Assembly: GCF_000993785.3 (NCBI RefSeq)
Contig: NZ_CP009922.3
Coordinates: forward strand, 3,782,001-3,846,000
Source: Streptomyces xiamenensis
GTDB lineage: Bacteria > Actinomycetota > Actinomycetes > Streptomycetales > Streptomycetaceae
DNA length: 64,000 nucleotides
Reading direction: 5' to 3'
Of this stretch, positions 46,618-54,420 are shown piece by piece. The translations under genes were made by a program, and so were the position numbers. Numbering within the stretch: position 1 is the first letter of the stretch; each line of letters begins with the position of its first letter. The notes beneath the pieces are model-generated. The model was given only the letters and a program-made list of their open reading frames with translations, made no database searches and was not told where the DNA came from.

Positions 46618-48102
46618 ATGGCACGGGATGTGATCGTTGTCGGTGCGGGCCCGGTCGGGCTGATGCTCGCCGGTGAACTGCGCCTCGGCGGCGCCGATGT
46701 CGTGGTCTACGAGCGGCTGCCGGAACCGTCGCGCGAATCACGCGGCGCCAGCTTCACCCGCCGCACGGCGGAGAGCTTCGACCAGCGCGGACTGCTCGGC
46801 CTGCTGGGCACCACCGAGCGCGCCGACAGCCACTTCGGCGGGGTCCCCATCGACCTGGACATGTTCGAGGAGGACCACTACAGCGCCCGGGGCATTCCCC
46901 AGTACCGCACGGAGCGGATGCTGGAGGGATGGGTGACCGGCCTGGGGGTGCCGGTGCGGCGCGGGTACGCGGTGACCGGGTTCGAGGAGACGGCCGGTGG
47001 TGTCGTGGTCGCCTTCGAGGGACCCGACGGTCCGGGGCAGGAGCACGCCGGATACCTGGTGGGCTGCGACGGCGGCCGCAGCACTGTCCGTACGCTGGCC
47101 GGCATCGGCTTCCCCGGCCCGGAACCCACCCGCGGTTTCTACACCGCCGATGTCACCGGGCTCACCACCCGCCGCCGGCGCATCGGCGAGGACCTGCCAG
47201 GCGGCAGCATGGTCATGGCCATGGACCTGGAGAACGGTGTGACCCGGGTCGTCGTGCACGAGCGGGGCATGAGGCCGCGCGACCGGGAATCCCTGCGCTA
47301 CAGCGAACTGGCCGACGCCTGGCAGCGGCTGACCGGCGAGTCGATCCACGACGGGGACTGCCGCTGGATCAGCTGCTTCAGCGACGCCTCCCGGGTGGCC
47401 GACGCGTACCGGCGCGGCCGGGTGTTCCTCGCCGGGGACGCCACCCATGTGCAGCCCCCGGCCATGGCGCAGGGACTGAGCGTGGGGGTCCAGGACGCGG
47501 TGAACCTGGGGTGGAAGCTGGCGGCGGTGATCCGCGGCACGGCCCCGGAGGCGCTGCTCGACACCTACGAGGACGAACGCCTTCCGGTCGGACGGCAGTT
47601 GGCCCGCAACGCCCGTGCCGCCATCGAACTGCGGCTGAGCGGTGAGGAGATGGACCCGGTCCGCGAGGTGCTGCGGCGGATGGTGCGGGACGAGGGAGCA
47701 GCCGGGTATCTCGCCGGGATGCTGAGCGGACTGACCATCCGGTATGCGATGGGGGGTGGTGATCATCCGCTGCTGGGGTTGCGGATGCCGCCGGACCGTA
47801 CGGTGCTCGGTCGGGATGGTTCCCGGGTCAGGGTCGCGGAGTTGTTGCGTGCGGCGCGGGGCGTGCTGGTGCTGACCGGTGGTGGCGGGGAGCGGTTGGT
47901 GTCGGTGGCGGCGGGCTGGGCGGACCGGGTGGACACCGTCACGGGTGAGTGGACGCCGGGGGCGGACGGGCTGCCGCAGGCGGTGCTGATCCGGCCGGAC
48001 GGCTATGTGGCCTGGACCGCGCCGGGTGGCGGCGGTGGTCTGGAGGACGCGCTGGGGCGCTGGTTCGGCCCCGCCGGCCCCGTGAACGCGGCGCGGAACT
48101 GA
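46618..48102 (+). CDS. FAD-dependent polyketide hydroxylase 2 (PgaE/RdmE-type)
   Basis: The protein has 494 residues from ATG 46618 with a strong GAGGAGG at the end of the upstream gene. Motifs are VIVVGAGPVGLMLAGELRLGG, LVGCDGGRSTVRTLAG and RVFLAGDATHVQPPAMAQG. It is a tandem paralogue of hydroxylase 1. The mid-region and C-terminal domain are nearly identical, whereas the substrate-facing parts differ, so the two probably act on different positions or steps. Confidence 0.92.
   Translation: MARDVIVVGAGPVGLMLAGELRLGGADVVVYERLPEPSRESRGASFTRRTAESFDQRGLLGLLGTTERADSHFGGVPIDLDMFEEDHYSARGIPQYRTERMLEGWVTGLGVPVRRGYAVTGFEETAGGVVVAFEGPDGPGQEHAGYLVGCDGGRSTVRTLAGIGFPGPEPTRGFYTADVTGLTTRRRRIGEDLPGGSMVMAMDLENGVTRVVVHERGMRPRDRESLRYSELADAWQRLTGESIHDGDCRWISCFSDASRVADAYRRGRVFLAGDATHVQPPAMAQGLSVGVQDAVNLGWKLAAVIRGTAPEALLDTYEDERLPVGRQLARNARAAIELRLSGEEMDPVREVLRRMVRDEGAAGYLAGMLSGLTIRYAMGGGDHPLLGLRMPPDRTVLGRDGSRVRVAELLRAARGVLVLTGGGGERLVSVAAGWADRVDTVTGEWTPGADGLPQAVLIRPDGYVAWTAPGGGGGLEDALGRWFGPAGPVNAARN
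46945..47074 (+). repeat. Gene-conversion tract 1, copy in hydroxylase 2
   Basis: This is the partner of 45449-45578, identical over 130 bp at an offset of 1496 bp. Confidence 0.85.
47723..48075 (+). repeat. Gene-conversion tract 2, copy in hydroxylase 2
   Basis: This is the partner of 46230-46582 at an offset of 1493 bp. It has a few clustered mismatches and ends 30 bp before the stop. Confidence 0.85.
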
Positions 48103-48138
48103 GCCGCCCACCGCGTCCGCCTGCCACGGGGTCCGCGC

Positions 48139-48209
48139 TCCACCGAGGCGTCAGTCGCCCTCGACTCCGGCTAAAGACCCTTCTGCCACGCTTCGGGACA
48201 CGGCAGAAG
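48139..48209 (+). promoter_or_regulatory. Candidate promoter/operator region of the StrR/ParB-like gene
   Basis: TCCACCG (48139) and TCGACTC (48161) are 22 bp (two periods of 11) apart, with GACCCT (48176-48181) 8 bp after the second. This is a weaker version of the SARP-type layout. CTTCTGCC (48180-48187) and GGCAGAAG (48202-48209) form a perfect inverted repeat overlapping the presumed transcription start, a possible operator. The gene starts at 48225. Confidence 0.45.
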
Positions 48210-48224
48210 AAAGGAGCACACCGG

Positions 48225-49373
48225 ATGGCTCTGGACCACGGGCGGACCGTTCTGATAGCGGGCGACTTCGGCTCTGTCACGCCGGACGCGGACGCATCGG
48301 TGACCCAGGACGGATTCGACCTGAAAAACTTCGAGCAACTGCCGATACGGGACGTCCCGGTCAGCGAGGTGTCCCCCGAACAATACCTGCGCAAGGCTGG
48401 TACCAGCGCCACACATGTACGTCTGCTCGTCGACGCCGCCGGAACGTCCAAACTCCCGCCCATTCTCGTCCAGGAGGACGGCTGGCGCGTCATCGACGGA
48501 CTGCACCGGCTGGAAGCGGCGAAATTGCGCGGTGACCATTTCATCGAGGCGCGCTTTCTCGACTGCACGGATTCGGAAGCGCTCGTTCTCGCCATGAAGG
48601 CGAACAGTTCGCACGGGCTGCCGCTGTCCAAGGCCGACCGGGTCTCGGGGGCCCAGCGCGTGCTGTCCGCACACGCCGACTGGTCCGACCGGGCCATCGC
48701 CGGCATCACCGGGTTGAGCGCCAAGACCATCGCGTCCCTGCGCGGCCGCTCCACGGGGGCGGCGGCAGCCGGCGGCAAGCGCCTGGGCCGCGACGGCAGA
48801 CGCCGGCCGGTGGCCTCGGGCGAGGGCAGACAGCGGGCCGCCGAGTACATCCGCGCCCACCCCGACGCCCCCCTCCGGCAGGTGGCCCGGGACACCGATG
48901 TCTCCCTCGGCACGGTGCACGATGTGAGTTCGCGGCTGCGCCGGGGCATCAGCCCCGAGCTGGACGGCCACCGCGCCCCGGCACGGGCCCCCGCTCCCGT
49001 GGCCGTACCCGCCCCCGGTCCGGCCGGCCCGCCCGTGCCGTACGCCACCCCACGGGAACCGGCGGAACGGGCCGACGCGCTGACGGCCGCCGCCGACGTC
49101 GCTCCGCGCCGCAGGAACCACATCGACGCTCCGGTCACCTGGCCCGGGGTGGCGGCCAAGATGGCCAAGGACCCGACCATCCGGTACACCGAGGCCGGCA
49201 AGGAGTTCCTTCAGTGGATGGCGCTGCACGCCAGTGACCCGGACGGCTGGCGGGAGTTCGTCAGCTCCATCCCCGCACACTGGCAGTGCGTGATCGCCCC
49301 GATCGCCGAGAGCATCGGCCGCGAGTGGAGCACCTTCGCCGAACGGCTGAAGGCCACGCAGGAGGCCGTGTAA
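48225..49373 (+). CDS. StrR/ParB-like pathway-specific transcriptional activator
   Basis: This 382-residue regulator has a ParB-N-type domain (PIRDVPVSEVSPEQYLRKAG ... LPPILVQEDGWRVIDGLHRLEAAKLRG) and the StrR-type EALVLAMKANSSHGLPLSKADR segment. A helix-turn-helix (WSDRAIAGITGLSAKTIASLRGR, about 150-170) follows. Next come a second HTH-like region (LRQVARDTDVSLGTVHDVSSRL) and a C-terminal domain. StrR, NovG and Tei15* activate antibiotic genes by binding GTTCGACTG-N11-CAGTCGAAC. Matching boxes lie at 35.1, 45.0 and 60.0 kb. Confidence 0.88.
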   Translation: MALDHGRTVLIAGDFGSVTPDADASVTQDGFDLKNFEQLPIRDVPVSEVSPEQYLRKAGTSATHVRLLVDAAGTSKLPPILVQEDGWRVIDGLHRLEAAKLRGDHFIEARFLDCTDSEALVLAMKANSSHGLPLSKADRVSGAQRVLSAHADWSDRAIAGITGLSAKTIASLRGRSTGAAAAGGKRLGRDGRRRPVASGEGRQRAAEYIRAHPDAPLRQVARDTDVSLGTVHDVSSRLRRGISPELDGHRAPARAPAPVAVPAPGPAGPPVPYATPREPAERADALTAAADVAPRRRNHIDAPVTWPGVAAKMAKDPTIRYTEAGKEFLQWMALHASDPDGWREFVSSIPAHWQCVIAPIAESIGREWSTFAERLKATQEAV

Positions 49374-49381
49374 CCCCGGGC

Positions 49382-49408
49382 CGTGGCCGCCGCCCGGCGG
49401 CGGCCACG
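49382..49408. terminator. Convergent terminator after the StrR-like gene
   Basis: CGTGGCCGCCG (49382-49392) pairs perfectly with CGGCGGCCACG (49398-49408). It lies just after the stop at 49373 in a 187-bp convergent gap. Confidence 0.7.
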
Positions 49409-49560
49409 CCACGGCGCCCGCAACGACCGGACGGCGGGAACGCCCGGAGCCCCACGGGGCGCACGGCGCACCGCGAACCCGGCCTGGCGCACGGCACCGT
49501 GGGCGGGGCCGCCTTCCCACGGGCAGCGCCGGGGGCGTTCCGGGGCGCGGCGCCCTCCGC

Positions 49561-50415
49561 TCAGGACGGCTGCGGCGCTCCCACGGCGGCCAGTGGCCTG
49601 GCTCCGGGCGGGGATGCCGCCGGGCGCGGGGTCAGGGCGGGGCAGCCGATGGACACGGCGGGCACCCGCGGCGGGACGAGGTCGGGCAGCGCGAGCAGCA
49701 CCGGCGGGTCGGTGGGACGCACCCGGCGCAGCCGCACCGCGCTGCTGGTGACGCTGCCCGCGGCCACGGTCACCGAGGGCTGGCCGCCGATCAGCGGCGT
49801 CCGGTGGGCACGCGGATCGGGCCCCACCCCGTCGGCCACCGCGACCGCGTGCACGTACCAGGTGCCCGCGGGTACGTCCGGCAGGTGATAGCAGGACGGC
49901 CGCCCGCCGGGCACGTCCACCAGGACCCCGGCGAGCGAGGGGTGTTCGACGATCGGGGTGCCGAACGCGCCGATGTACACCCGGGCGTTGCCGTGCCCGT
50001 CCGGCAGGCTGACCGTCCCGGCGACCGCCCCGCGTCCCGCTGCGGAGGACGCCCGGACCGCGGGCAGCGCCGGCCCCCCGGCCCGGGACACCCGCCGGAA
50101 CCGGCCGGGAGAGATCCCCACCCCGACCGTGAAGCTCGTGGTGAACGAGCCAAGGCTCACGTACCCGACGGCGGCCGAGACGTCGGCGATGTTCAGCGAG
50201 GTGCTCAGCAACAGCCGCTTGGCCCGGTGCAGGCGCACCGCCGCCAGGAACCGGCCGGGCGTGATCCCGGTGGTTTCTTTGAACAGCCGGGCGAAGTGGA
50301 AGCGGCTGAGCCCCGCGCTGTCCGCGAGGTCCGCGAGCGTCAGCGGGTCTGCGTAACGCTCCCGGACGCACGCCACCGCCCGCCCGACCGGATCGTCCGT
50401 CCGTATTCCGTGCAC
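49561..50415 (-). CDS. AraC-family regulator with C-terminal beta-rich extension
   Basis: The protein has 284 residues from a GTG at 50415 with AAGGAG upstream. The two AraC helix-turn-helix motifs are at the N-terminus (LADLADSAGLSRFHFARLFKETTGITPGRFL; IADVSAAVGYVSLGSFTTSFTVGVGISPGRFR, residues about 20-105). Residues about 110-250 look like an Ig/transthyretin-type beta domain (VAGTVSLPDGHGNARVYIGAF; CYHLPDVPAGTWYVHAVAV; VTVAAGSVTSSAVRLRRV), as in carboxypeptidase-regulatory-like domains. It follows the SARP gene after 76 bp on the same strand and may belong to the same transcript. Confidence 0.82.
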   Translation of the reverse strand: MHGIRTDDPVGRAVACVRERYADPLTLADLADSAGLSRFHFARLFKETTGITPGRFLAAVRLHRAKRLLLSTSLNIADVSAAVGYVSLGSFTTSFTVGVGISPGRFRRVSRAGGPALPAVRASSAAGRGAVAGTVSLPDGHGNARVYIGAFGTPIVEHPSLAGVLVDVPGGRPSCYHLPDVPAGTWYVHAVAVADGVGPDPRAHRTPLIGGQPSVTVAAGSVTSSAVRLRRVRPTDPPVLLALPDLVPPRVPAVSIGCPALTPRPAASPPGARPLAAVGAPQPS

Positions 50416-50491
50416 GTCAGCTCCTTCCGTCCCGCCGGTCCCGGCGGTCCGCCCGTGCCGTTCCGTCCTCGCGAGGTCCGCGAGAGGCGGC

Positions 50492-51274
50492 TCAGCGCCC
50501 GGTCCCCGACACGATGGCCGCCTGGAGCCGCTGGAGCCGCTGGCAGGGCTCGATGCCCAGCTCACGGTTGAGGGCCGCCCGCAGCCGGTGGAACGCCTGG
50601 AGCGAGCGCCCGACATGGCCCGCGCGGTACAGGGCCGTCATCAGGTACGCGCACAGTGTTTCGTTCATCGGGTGCTTGGCCGCCACGAACGTCAGCTCAC
50701 CCAGCAGGTCGGCGTGCCGCCCCAGCCGCAGGTCGGCCTCGATCCGCGACTCCAGGGCCCTGAGCCGGTGTTCCTCCAGCGACGAGGCCTCGATCTCCAG
50801 CACCCGGCCCAGCCGGACATCCACCAGGGCCGAGCCGCGCCACAGACCCAGCGCACGGTCCAGCTCGGCCGAGGCGCGGCCGTGGTCGCCCGCCTCGGCC
50901 GCCGCACGGCCGGCGCGTACCCGGCGGTGGAACACCTCGACGTCCGTCTCACAGGTGTCCGCCTCCAGCTGGTAGCCGTGGCGGCCGGTGCTGAGCAACT
51001 GGCGGGCGCCGAGGTCGCCGCGGTCCACGGCGGCCAGCGCGTTGCGCAGTTGCAGGATGTAGGTCTGCAGGGTGGTGGCGTAGCTGCGCGGCGGGTGGTC
51101 CCCCCACAGCTCGTCGACGAGGGTGGGCACCGTGACCACCCGGCCCGCGTTCAGCGCGAGCAGCGCCAGCACCTGCCGCTGCTTGGGGGCGCTGGTGCGC
51201 ACCGGCTTGCGGCCCAGCCGCGGGGAGAGCGGGCCGAGCAGCCCCACGCTCAACAGTCTTGACTCACGTTTCAT
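50492..51274 (-). CDS. SARP-family transcriptional activator 1
   Basis: The 260-residue protein has an N-terminal OmpR-like winged helix (LSVGLLGPLSPRLG; QRQVLALLALNAGRVVTVPTLVDELWGDHPPRSYATTLQTYILQLRNAL) and a C-terminal bacterial transcriptional activation domain (TDVEVFHRRVRAGRAAAEAGD ... LNRELGIEPCQRLQRLQ). SARPs activate antibiotic promoters by binding heptamer repeats upstream of -10. Its ATG overlaps the stop of the sugar 4-aminotransferase, an unusual coupling of regulator to sugar enzyme. Confidence 0.93.
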   Translation of the reverse strand: MKRESRLLSVGLLGPLSPRLGRKPVRTSAPKQRQVLALLALNAGRVVTVPTLVDELWGDHPPRSYATTLQTYILQLRNALAAVDRGDLGARQLLSTGRHGYQLEADTCETDVEVFHRRVRAGRAAAEAGDHGRASAELDRALGLWRGSALVDVRLGRVLEIEASSLEEHRLRALESRIEADLRLGRHADLLGELTFVAAKHPMNETLCAYLMTALYRAGHVGRSLQAFHRLRAALNRELGIEPCQRLQRLQAAIVSGTGR

Positions 51275-52473
51275 GCCGTCTCCTCACAGCCTCGGAACCG
51301 CTCGGTCACCTGCGGCCCCGCGCCGACCGCGCACCGTAGGACCTCGCACACCCGGTGGATGTCCGCCGTCGCGACCGTGGGTCCGGTCGGCAGGGCCAGT
51401 ACCTGCTCCGCGAGCCGTTCGGTGTGCGGGAGTACAACGGGGCGCTCCGTGCGGTACGGCTCGACCTGGTGGCACGCGGGGGAGAAGTAGCGCTGGGTGG
51501 TGATGTTCTCCTCCTTCAGCACCCGCATCAGCAGATCGCGGTGGATTCCGGTGACGGCCTCGTCGACGCGGATCACCACGTACTGGCAGTTGGGGTTCTG
51601 CGCGGCGTCGTAGGTGACGACTTCGACGCCGTCCACTCCCGCCAGTCCGGCGGCGTAGTGGTCGAGGTTGACGCGGTTGTGCCGCCGGGTCTCCTCGAAC
51701 GCCTCCAGCGAGGTGAGCCCCATCGCCGCGGCGGCCTCGCTCATCTTGGCGTTGATGCCGACCCGCTGGCTGGTGCCGTCGGGGCCGAAGCCGAAGGAGC
51801 GCAGGGACCGCAGCCGTTCGGCGAGGTCACCGTCGTCGGTGACGACGGCGCCTCCCTCGAAGCTGTTGACCACTTTCGTCGCGTGGAAGCTGAACACCTC
51901 GGCGGCGCCGAAGCCGCCGACGGGCCGGCCCCGGTACGAGCAGCCCAGGGCGTGGGCCGCGTCGAACAGCAGGCGCAGACCGTGCCGTTCCGCCACCTTC
52001 CCCAGGTCGTCGATCGCACTGGGCCTGCCCCACAGATGCACCCCGACGATCCCGGAGGTGCGCGCGGTCACGGCCTCCTCCGCCCGGCGCGGGTCGATGC
52101 AGCCGGTGTCCGGGTCGACGTCGCAGAACACCGGGGTGAGCCCGAGTGCCCGGGCCGCGTGGGCGGTGGCCACGTAGGTCATCGCCGGCATGATGACCTC
52201 GCCGGACAACCCGGTGGCCATGTACAGCAGATGCAGTGCCATGGTGGCGTTGCTGGTGGCCACGCAGTGGCGGGTGCCGGCCACCTCCGCCACGCGGTCC
52301 TCGAACTCGTGCACCAAAGGGCCGCCGTTGGTCAGCCATTGCCGGTCGAGGGCCCCGTTCAGCCGCTCCAGGAAACGCTTCCTGTCACCGACAGTGGGCC
52401 GTCCCACGGACAGTGGCTGCGAGAATTCCGCCGGGCCGCCGAAAAGGGCTAGGTCATCGAATTTCTGCTTCAC
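51271..52473 (-). CDS. NDP-4-keto-6-deoxyhexose 4-aminotransferase (DesI/SpnR-like)
   Basis: The protein has 400 residues from GTG 52473 (VKQKFDDLALFGGPAEF). The PLP lysine is in FSFHATKVVNSFEGGAVV (residue about 205). LTNGGPLVHEFEDRVAEVAG, GEVIMPAMTYVATAHA, VHLWGRP and INAKMSEAAAAMGLTSLEAF match the C4 aminotransferases DesI/SpnR more than the C3 class at 29.8 kb. A 4-amino (then 4-dimethylamino) sugar of forosamine or pyrrolosamine type is therefore possible. It is first in an operon with SARP 1. Confidence 0.9.
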   Translation of the reverse strand: MKQKFDDLALFGGPAEFSQPLSVGRPTVGDRKRFLERLNGALDRQWLTNGGPLVHEFEDRVAEVAGTRHCVATSNATMALHLLYMATGLSGEVIMPAMTYVATAHAARALGLTPVFCDVDPDTGCIDPRRAEEAVTARTSGIVGVHLWGRPSAIDDLGKVAERHGLRLLFDAAHALGCSYRGRPVGGFGAAEVFSFHATKVVNSFEGGAVVTDDGDLAERLRSLRSFGFGPDGTSQRVGINAKMSEAAAAMGLTSLEAFEETRRHNRVNLDHYAAGLAGVDGVEVVTYDAAQNPNCQYVVIRVDEAVTGIHRDLLMRVLKEENITTQRYFSPACHQVEPYRTERPVVLPHTERLAEQVLALPTGPTVATADIHRVCEVLRCAVGAGPQVTERFRGCEETA

Positions 52474-52508
52474 GCCGGGATCTCCATCGTGGCCGTGGGT
52501 ATCGCGGT

Positions 52509-52524
52509 CCGGTTTCACAACCGG
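52509..52524. promoter_or_regulatory. Inverted repeat in the aminotransferase/RmlB divergent promoter
   Basis: CCGGTT-N4-AACCGG forms a perfect inverted repeat 36 bp upstream of the minus-strand aminotransferase start, a candidate operator. Confidence 0.35.
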
Positions 52525-52583
52525 CGGCAGCTTTCCCCATCTTCCTCGCACCCCGGTCGAGAGCGGCTGGGGCCGTTCACCGT

Positions 52584-52626
52584 TCCACCGCCGCTCCACC
52601 GGAGATCTTCCGTGCGCCGCGACACT
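52584..52626 (+). promoter_or_regulatory. SARP-type promoter of rmlB
   Basis: TCCACCG at 52584 and again at 52595 (11-bp period), a weak third copy at 52606 (TCTTCCG) and GACACT (52621-52626) at exactly the spacing seen in the other four promoters. The RmlB start lies 54 bp further on. Confidence 0.72.
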
Positions 52627-52679
52627 CGGCCCGGAATCGCTGTCCGCACGGCCGGAGAAATCGGAGCGCTGATCGGTTC

Positions 52680-53705
52680 ATGAGAATCCTCGTCACCGGT
52701 GGAGCCGGATTCGTCGGCTCGCAATACGTGCGCAGTGTCCTCGACGGTTCCTATCCGGGCCACGAGGACACCGCGGTCACCGTCCTCGACAAACTCACCT
52801 ACGCCGGCAACACGGCGAACCTGCCGCTGGACCACGAGCGGCTGACGTTCGTGCGGGGTGACATCTGCGACGCCGGACTGCTGCTCGACCTGCTGCCCGG
52901 CCACGACGCGGTCGTCCATTTCGCCGCCGAGAGCCATGTGGACCGGTCGCTGCGGGACGCCACCCCGTTCACCGTCACCAATGTGCTGGGCACCCACACG
53001 CTGCTGGAGTGCTGTCTGCGGCTGGGCATCGGGCGGATCGTGCAGATCTCCACCGACGAGGTCTACGGCAGCATCGACACGGGCTCGTGGACCGAGAGCC
53101 AGCCGCTGCGGCCGAACTCCCCGTACGCCGCCTCCAAGGCGGCGGCCGATCTGCTGGCCCGCTCCTATCACCGCTCGCACGGGCTGCCGGTGGTGATCAC
53201 CCGCTGTTCCAACAACTACGGCCCCTACCAGCACGTCGAGAAGCTGATCCCACGCTTCGTCGCCACCCTGCTCGGCGGGGGGCGGGTGCCGCTGTACGGG
53301 GACGGCCATCACGTCCGCGAGTGGGTGCACGTGGCCGACCACTGCCGTGGGGTGCAACTGGCCCTGGAGAAAGGGCGGGAGGGCGAGATCTACCACTTCG
53401 GCGGCGGCGTCGAGCTGTCCAACCGGGAGCTGACCGCCCAGTTGCTGGAGCGCTGCGGCGCCGGGTGGGAAGCGGTGCGTTTCGTCACCGACCGCAAGGG
53501 CCACGACCGCCGGTACGCACTGGATGACGGCAAGGCTCGCCGGGAGCTGGGATATGTGCCGCGGGTGCCGTTCGGGGACGGGCTCGCCGGGGTGGTGTCC
53601 TGGTACGAAGGTCATCGCTCTTGGTGGGCCGACGCGTTCACGCCCTACGAGGAGGAGACCCCACCGGTGCCGGCGCCCGGCCAGGACGGCTCGGTGCGGT
53701 CCTGA
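52680..53705 (+). CDS. rmlB: dTDP-glucose 4,6-dehydratase
   Basis: This 341-residue extended SDR has MRILVTGGAGFVGSQYV, HFAAESHVDRSLRD, the catalytic STDEVYGSI region and SPYAASKAAADLL. It makes dTDP-4-keto-6-deoxyglucose, the common precursor of both deoxysugars. It sits apart from the main sugar operon but shares its type of promoter. It converges on the response regulator. Confidence 0.95.
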   Translation: MRILVTGGAGFVGSQYVRSVLDGSYPGHEDTAVTVLDKLTYAGNTANLPLDHERLTFVRGDICDAGLLLDLLPGHDAVVHFAAESHVDRSLRDATPFTVTNVLGTHTLLECCLRLGIGRIVQISTDEVYGSIDTGSWTESQPLRPNSPYAASKAAADLLARSYHRSHGLPVVITRCSNNYGPYQHVEKLIPRFVATLLGGGRVPLYGDGHHVREWVHVADHCRGVQLALEKGREGEIYHFGGGVELSNRELTAQLLERCGAGWEAVRFVTDRKGHDRRYALDDGKARRELGYVPRVPFGDGLAGVVSWYEGHRSWWADAFTPYEEETPPVPAPGQDGSVRS

Positions 53706-53747
53706 GCGGGTGGGGGCGCGCACGGCTGCCCGGGGGAGGCCGGTGCG

Positions 53748-54362
53748 TCAGGGCAGCCAGCCGCTGTGTTCGGCGATACGGATGGCGTCGATCCGGTTGC
53801 GGGCGTTGAGCTTGGAGACGATGGCCGTGAGGTAGTTGCGGACGGTGCCGGCCGACAGGTACAGCGTGCTCGCGATCTCGGACGCGGCGTCTCCCTGAGC
53901 GGCGTGCCGCAGCACCTGGAGTTCCCGGGGGGAGAGCGGGCACACCGGTGAGTTCCAGGCCGCCACGGCCAGTTGGGGGTCGATGACGCGCTGCCCGGCG
54001 GCGATGGTGCGCACCGCCTGCGCCAGCCGGTCCGGGGGAGCGTCCTTCAGCAGGAAGCCCGAGACACGGGTGGTCATGGCCCGTCGGAAGATGCCGGGCC
54101 GGTTCAGACTGGTGAGGATGAGCGTGCCGCAGGTGGGGAGCCGTTCGTGCAGCTCGCCCGCGGCGGTGAGCCCGTCCTTGCCGGGCAGATTGACATCGAT
54201 GACGGCGACATCGGGCCGTACGTCGAGGGCCGTTTCGAGAATGGCGTCACCCCGCTCGACCGAGGCGACCACCTTGAGTCCCGGCTCCAGTTCGAGCAGC
54301 GCGGCCAGCGCTCCTCTGATCATGTGGACGTCTTCGGCCAGAAGAATGCTCACCGACAGCAT
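53748..54362 (-). CDS. NarL/LuxR-type response regulator
   Basis: This 204-residue protein has a receiver domain (SILLAEDVHMIRGAL, phospho-acceptor Asp in VAVIDVNLPGKDG near residue 56, LLKDAPPD) and a C-terminal LuxR helix-turn-helix (LSPRELQVLRHAAQGDAASEIASTLYLSAGTVRNYLTAIVSKL). It is the partner of the histidine kinase encoded 58 bp upstream. Confidence 0.93.
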   Translation of the reverse strand: MLSVSILLAEDVHMIRGALAALLELEPGLKVVASVERGDAILETALDVRPDVAVIDVNLPGKDGLTAAGELHERLPTCGTLILTSLNRPGIFRRAMTTRVSGFLLKDAPPDRLAQAVRTIAAGQRVIDPQLAVAAWNSPVCPLSPRELQVLRHAAQGDAASEIASTLYLSAGTVRNYLTAIVSKLNARNRIDAIRIAEHSGWLP

Positions 54363-54420
54363 GTGCCCCCCGTTGGTGCCGTCCGTCGTGCGGCGTGCAG
54401 ATGGGAATGGATCGTCTGTG

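Noticed and set aside
45449..48075. Tandem repeats as a CRISPR or mobile element
   Set aside because: The repeats lie inside two homologous coding regions in frame and are better explained by paralogy and gene conversion.
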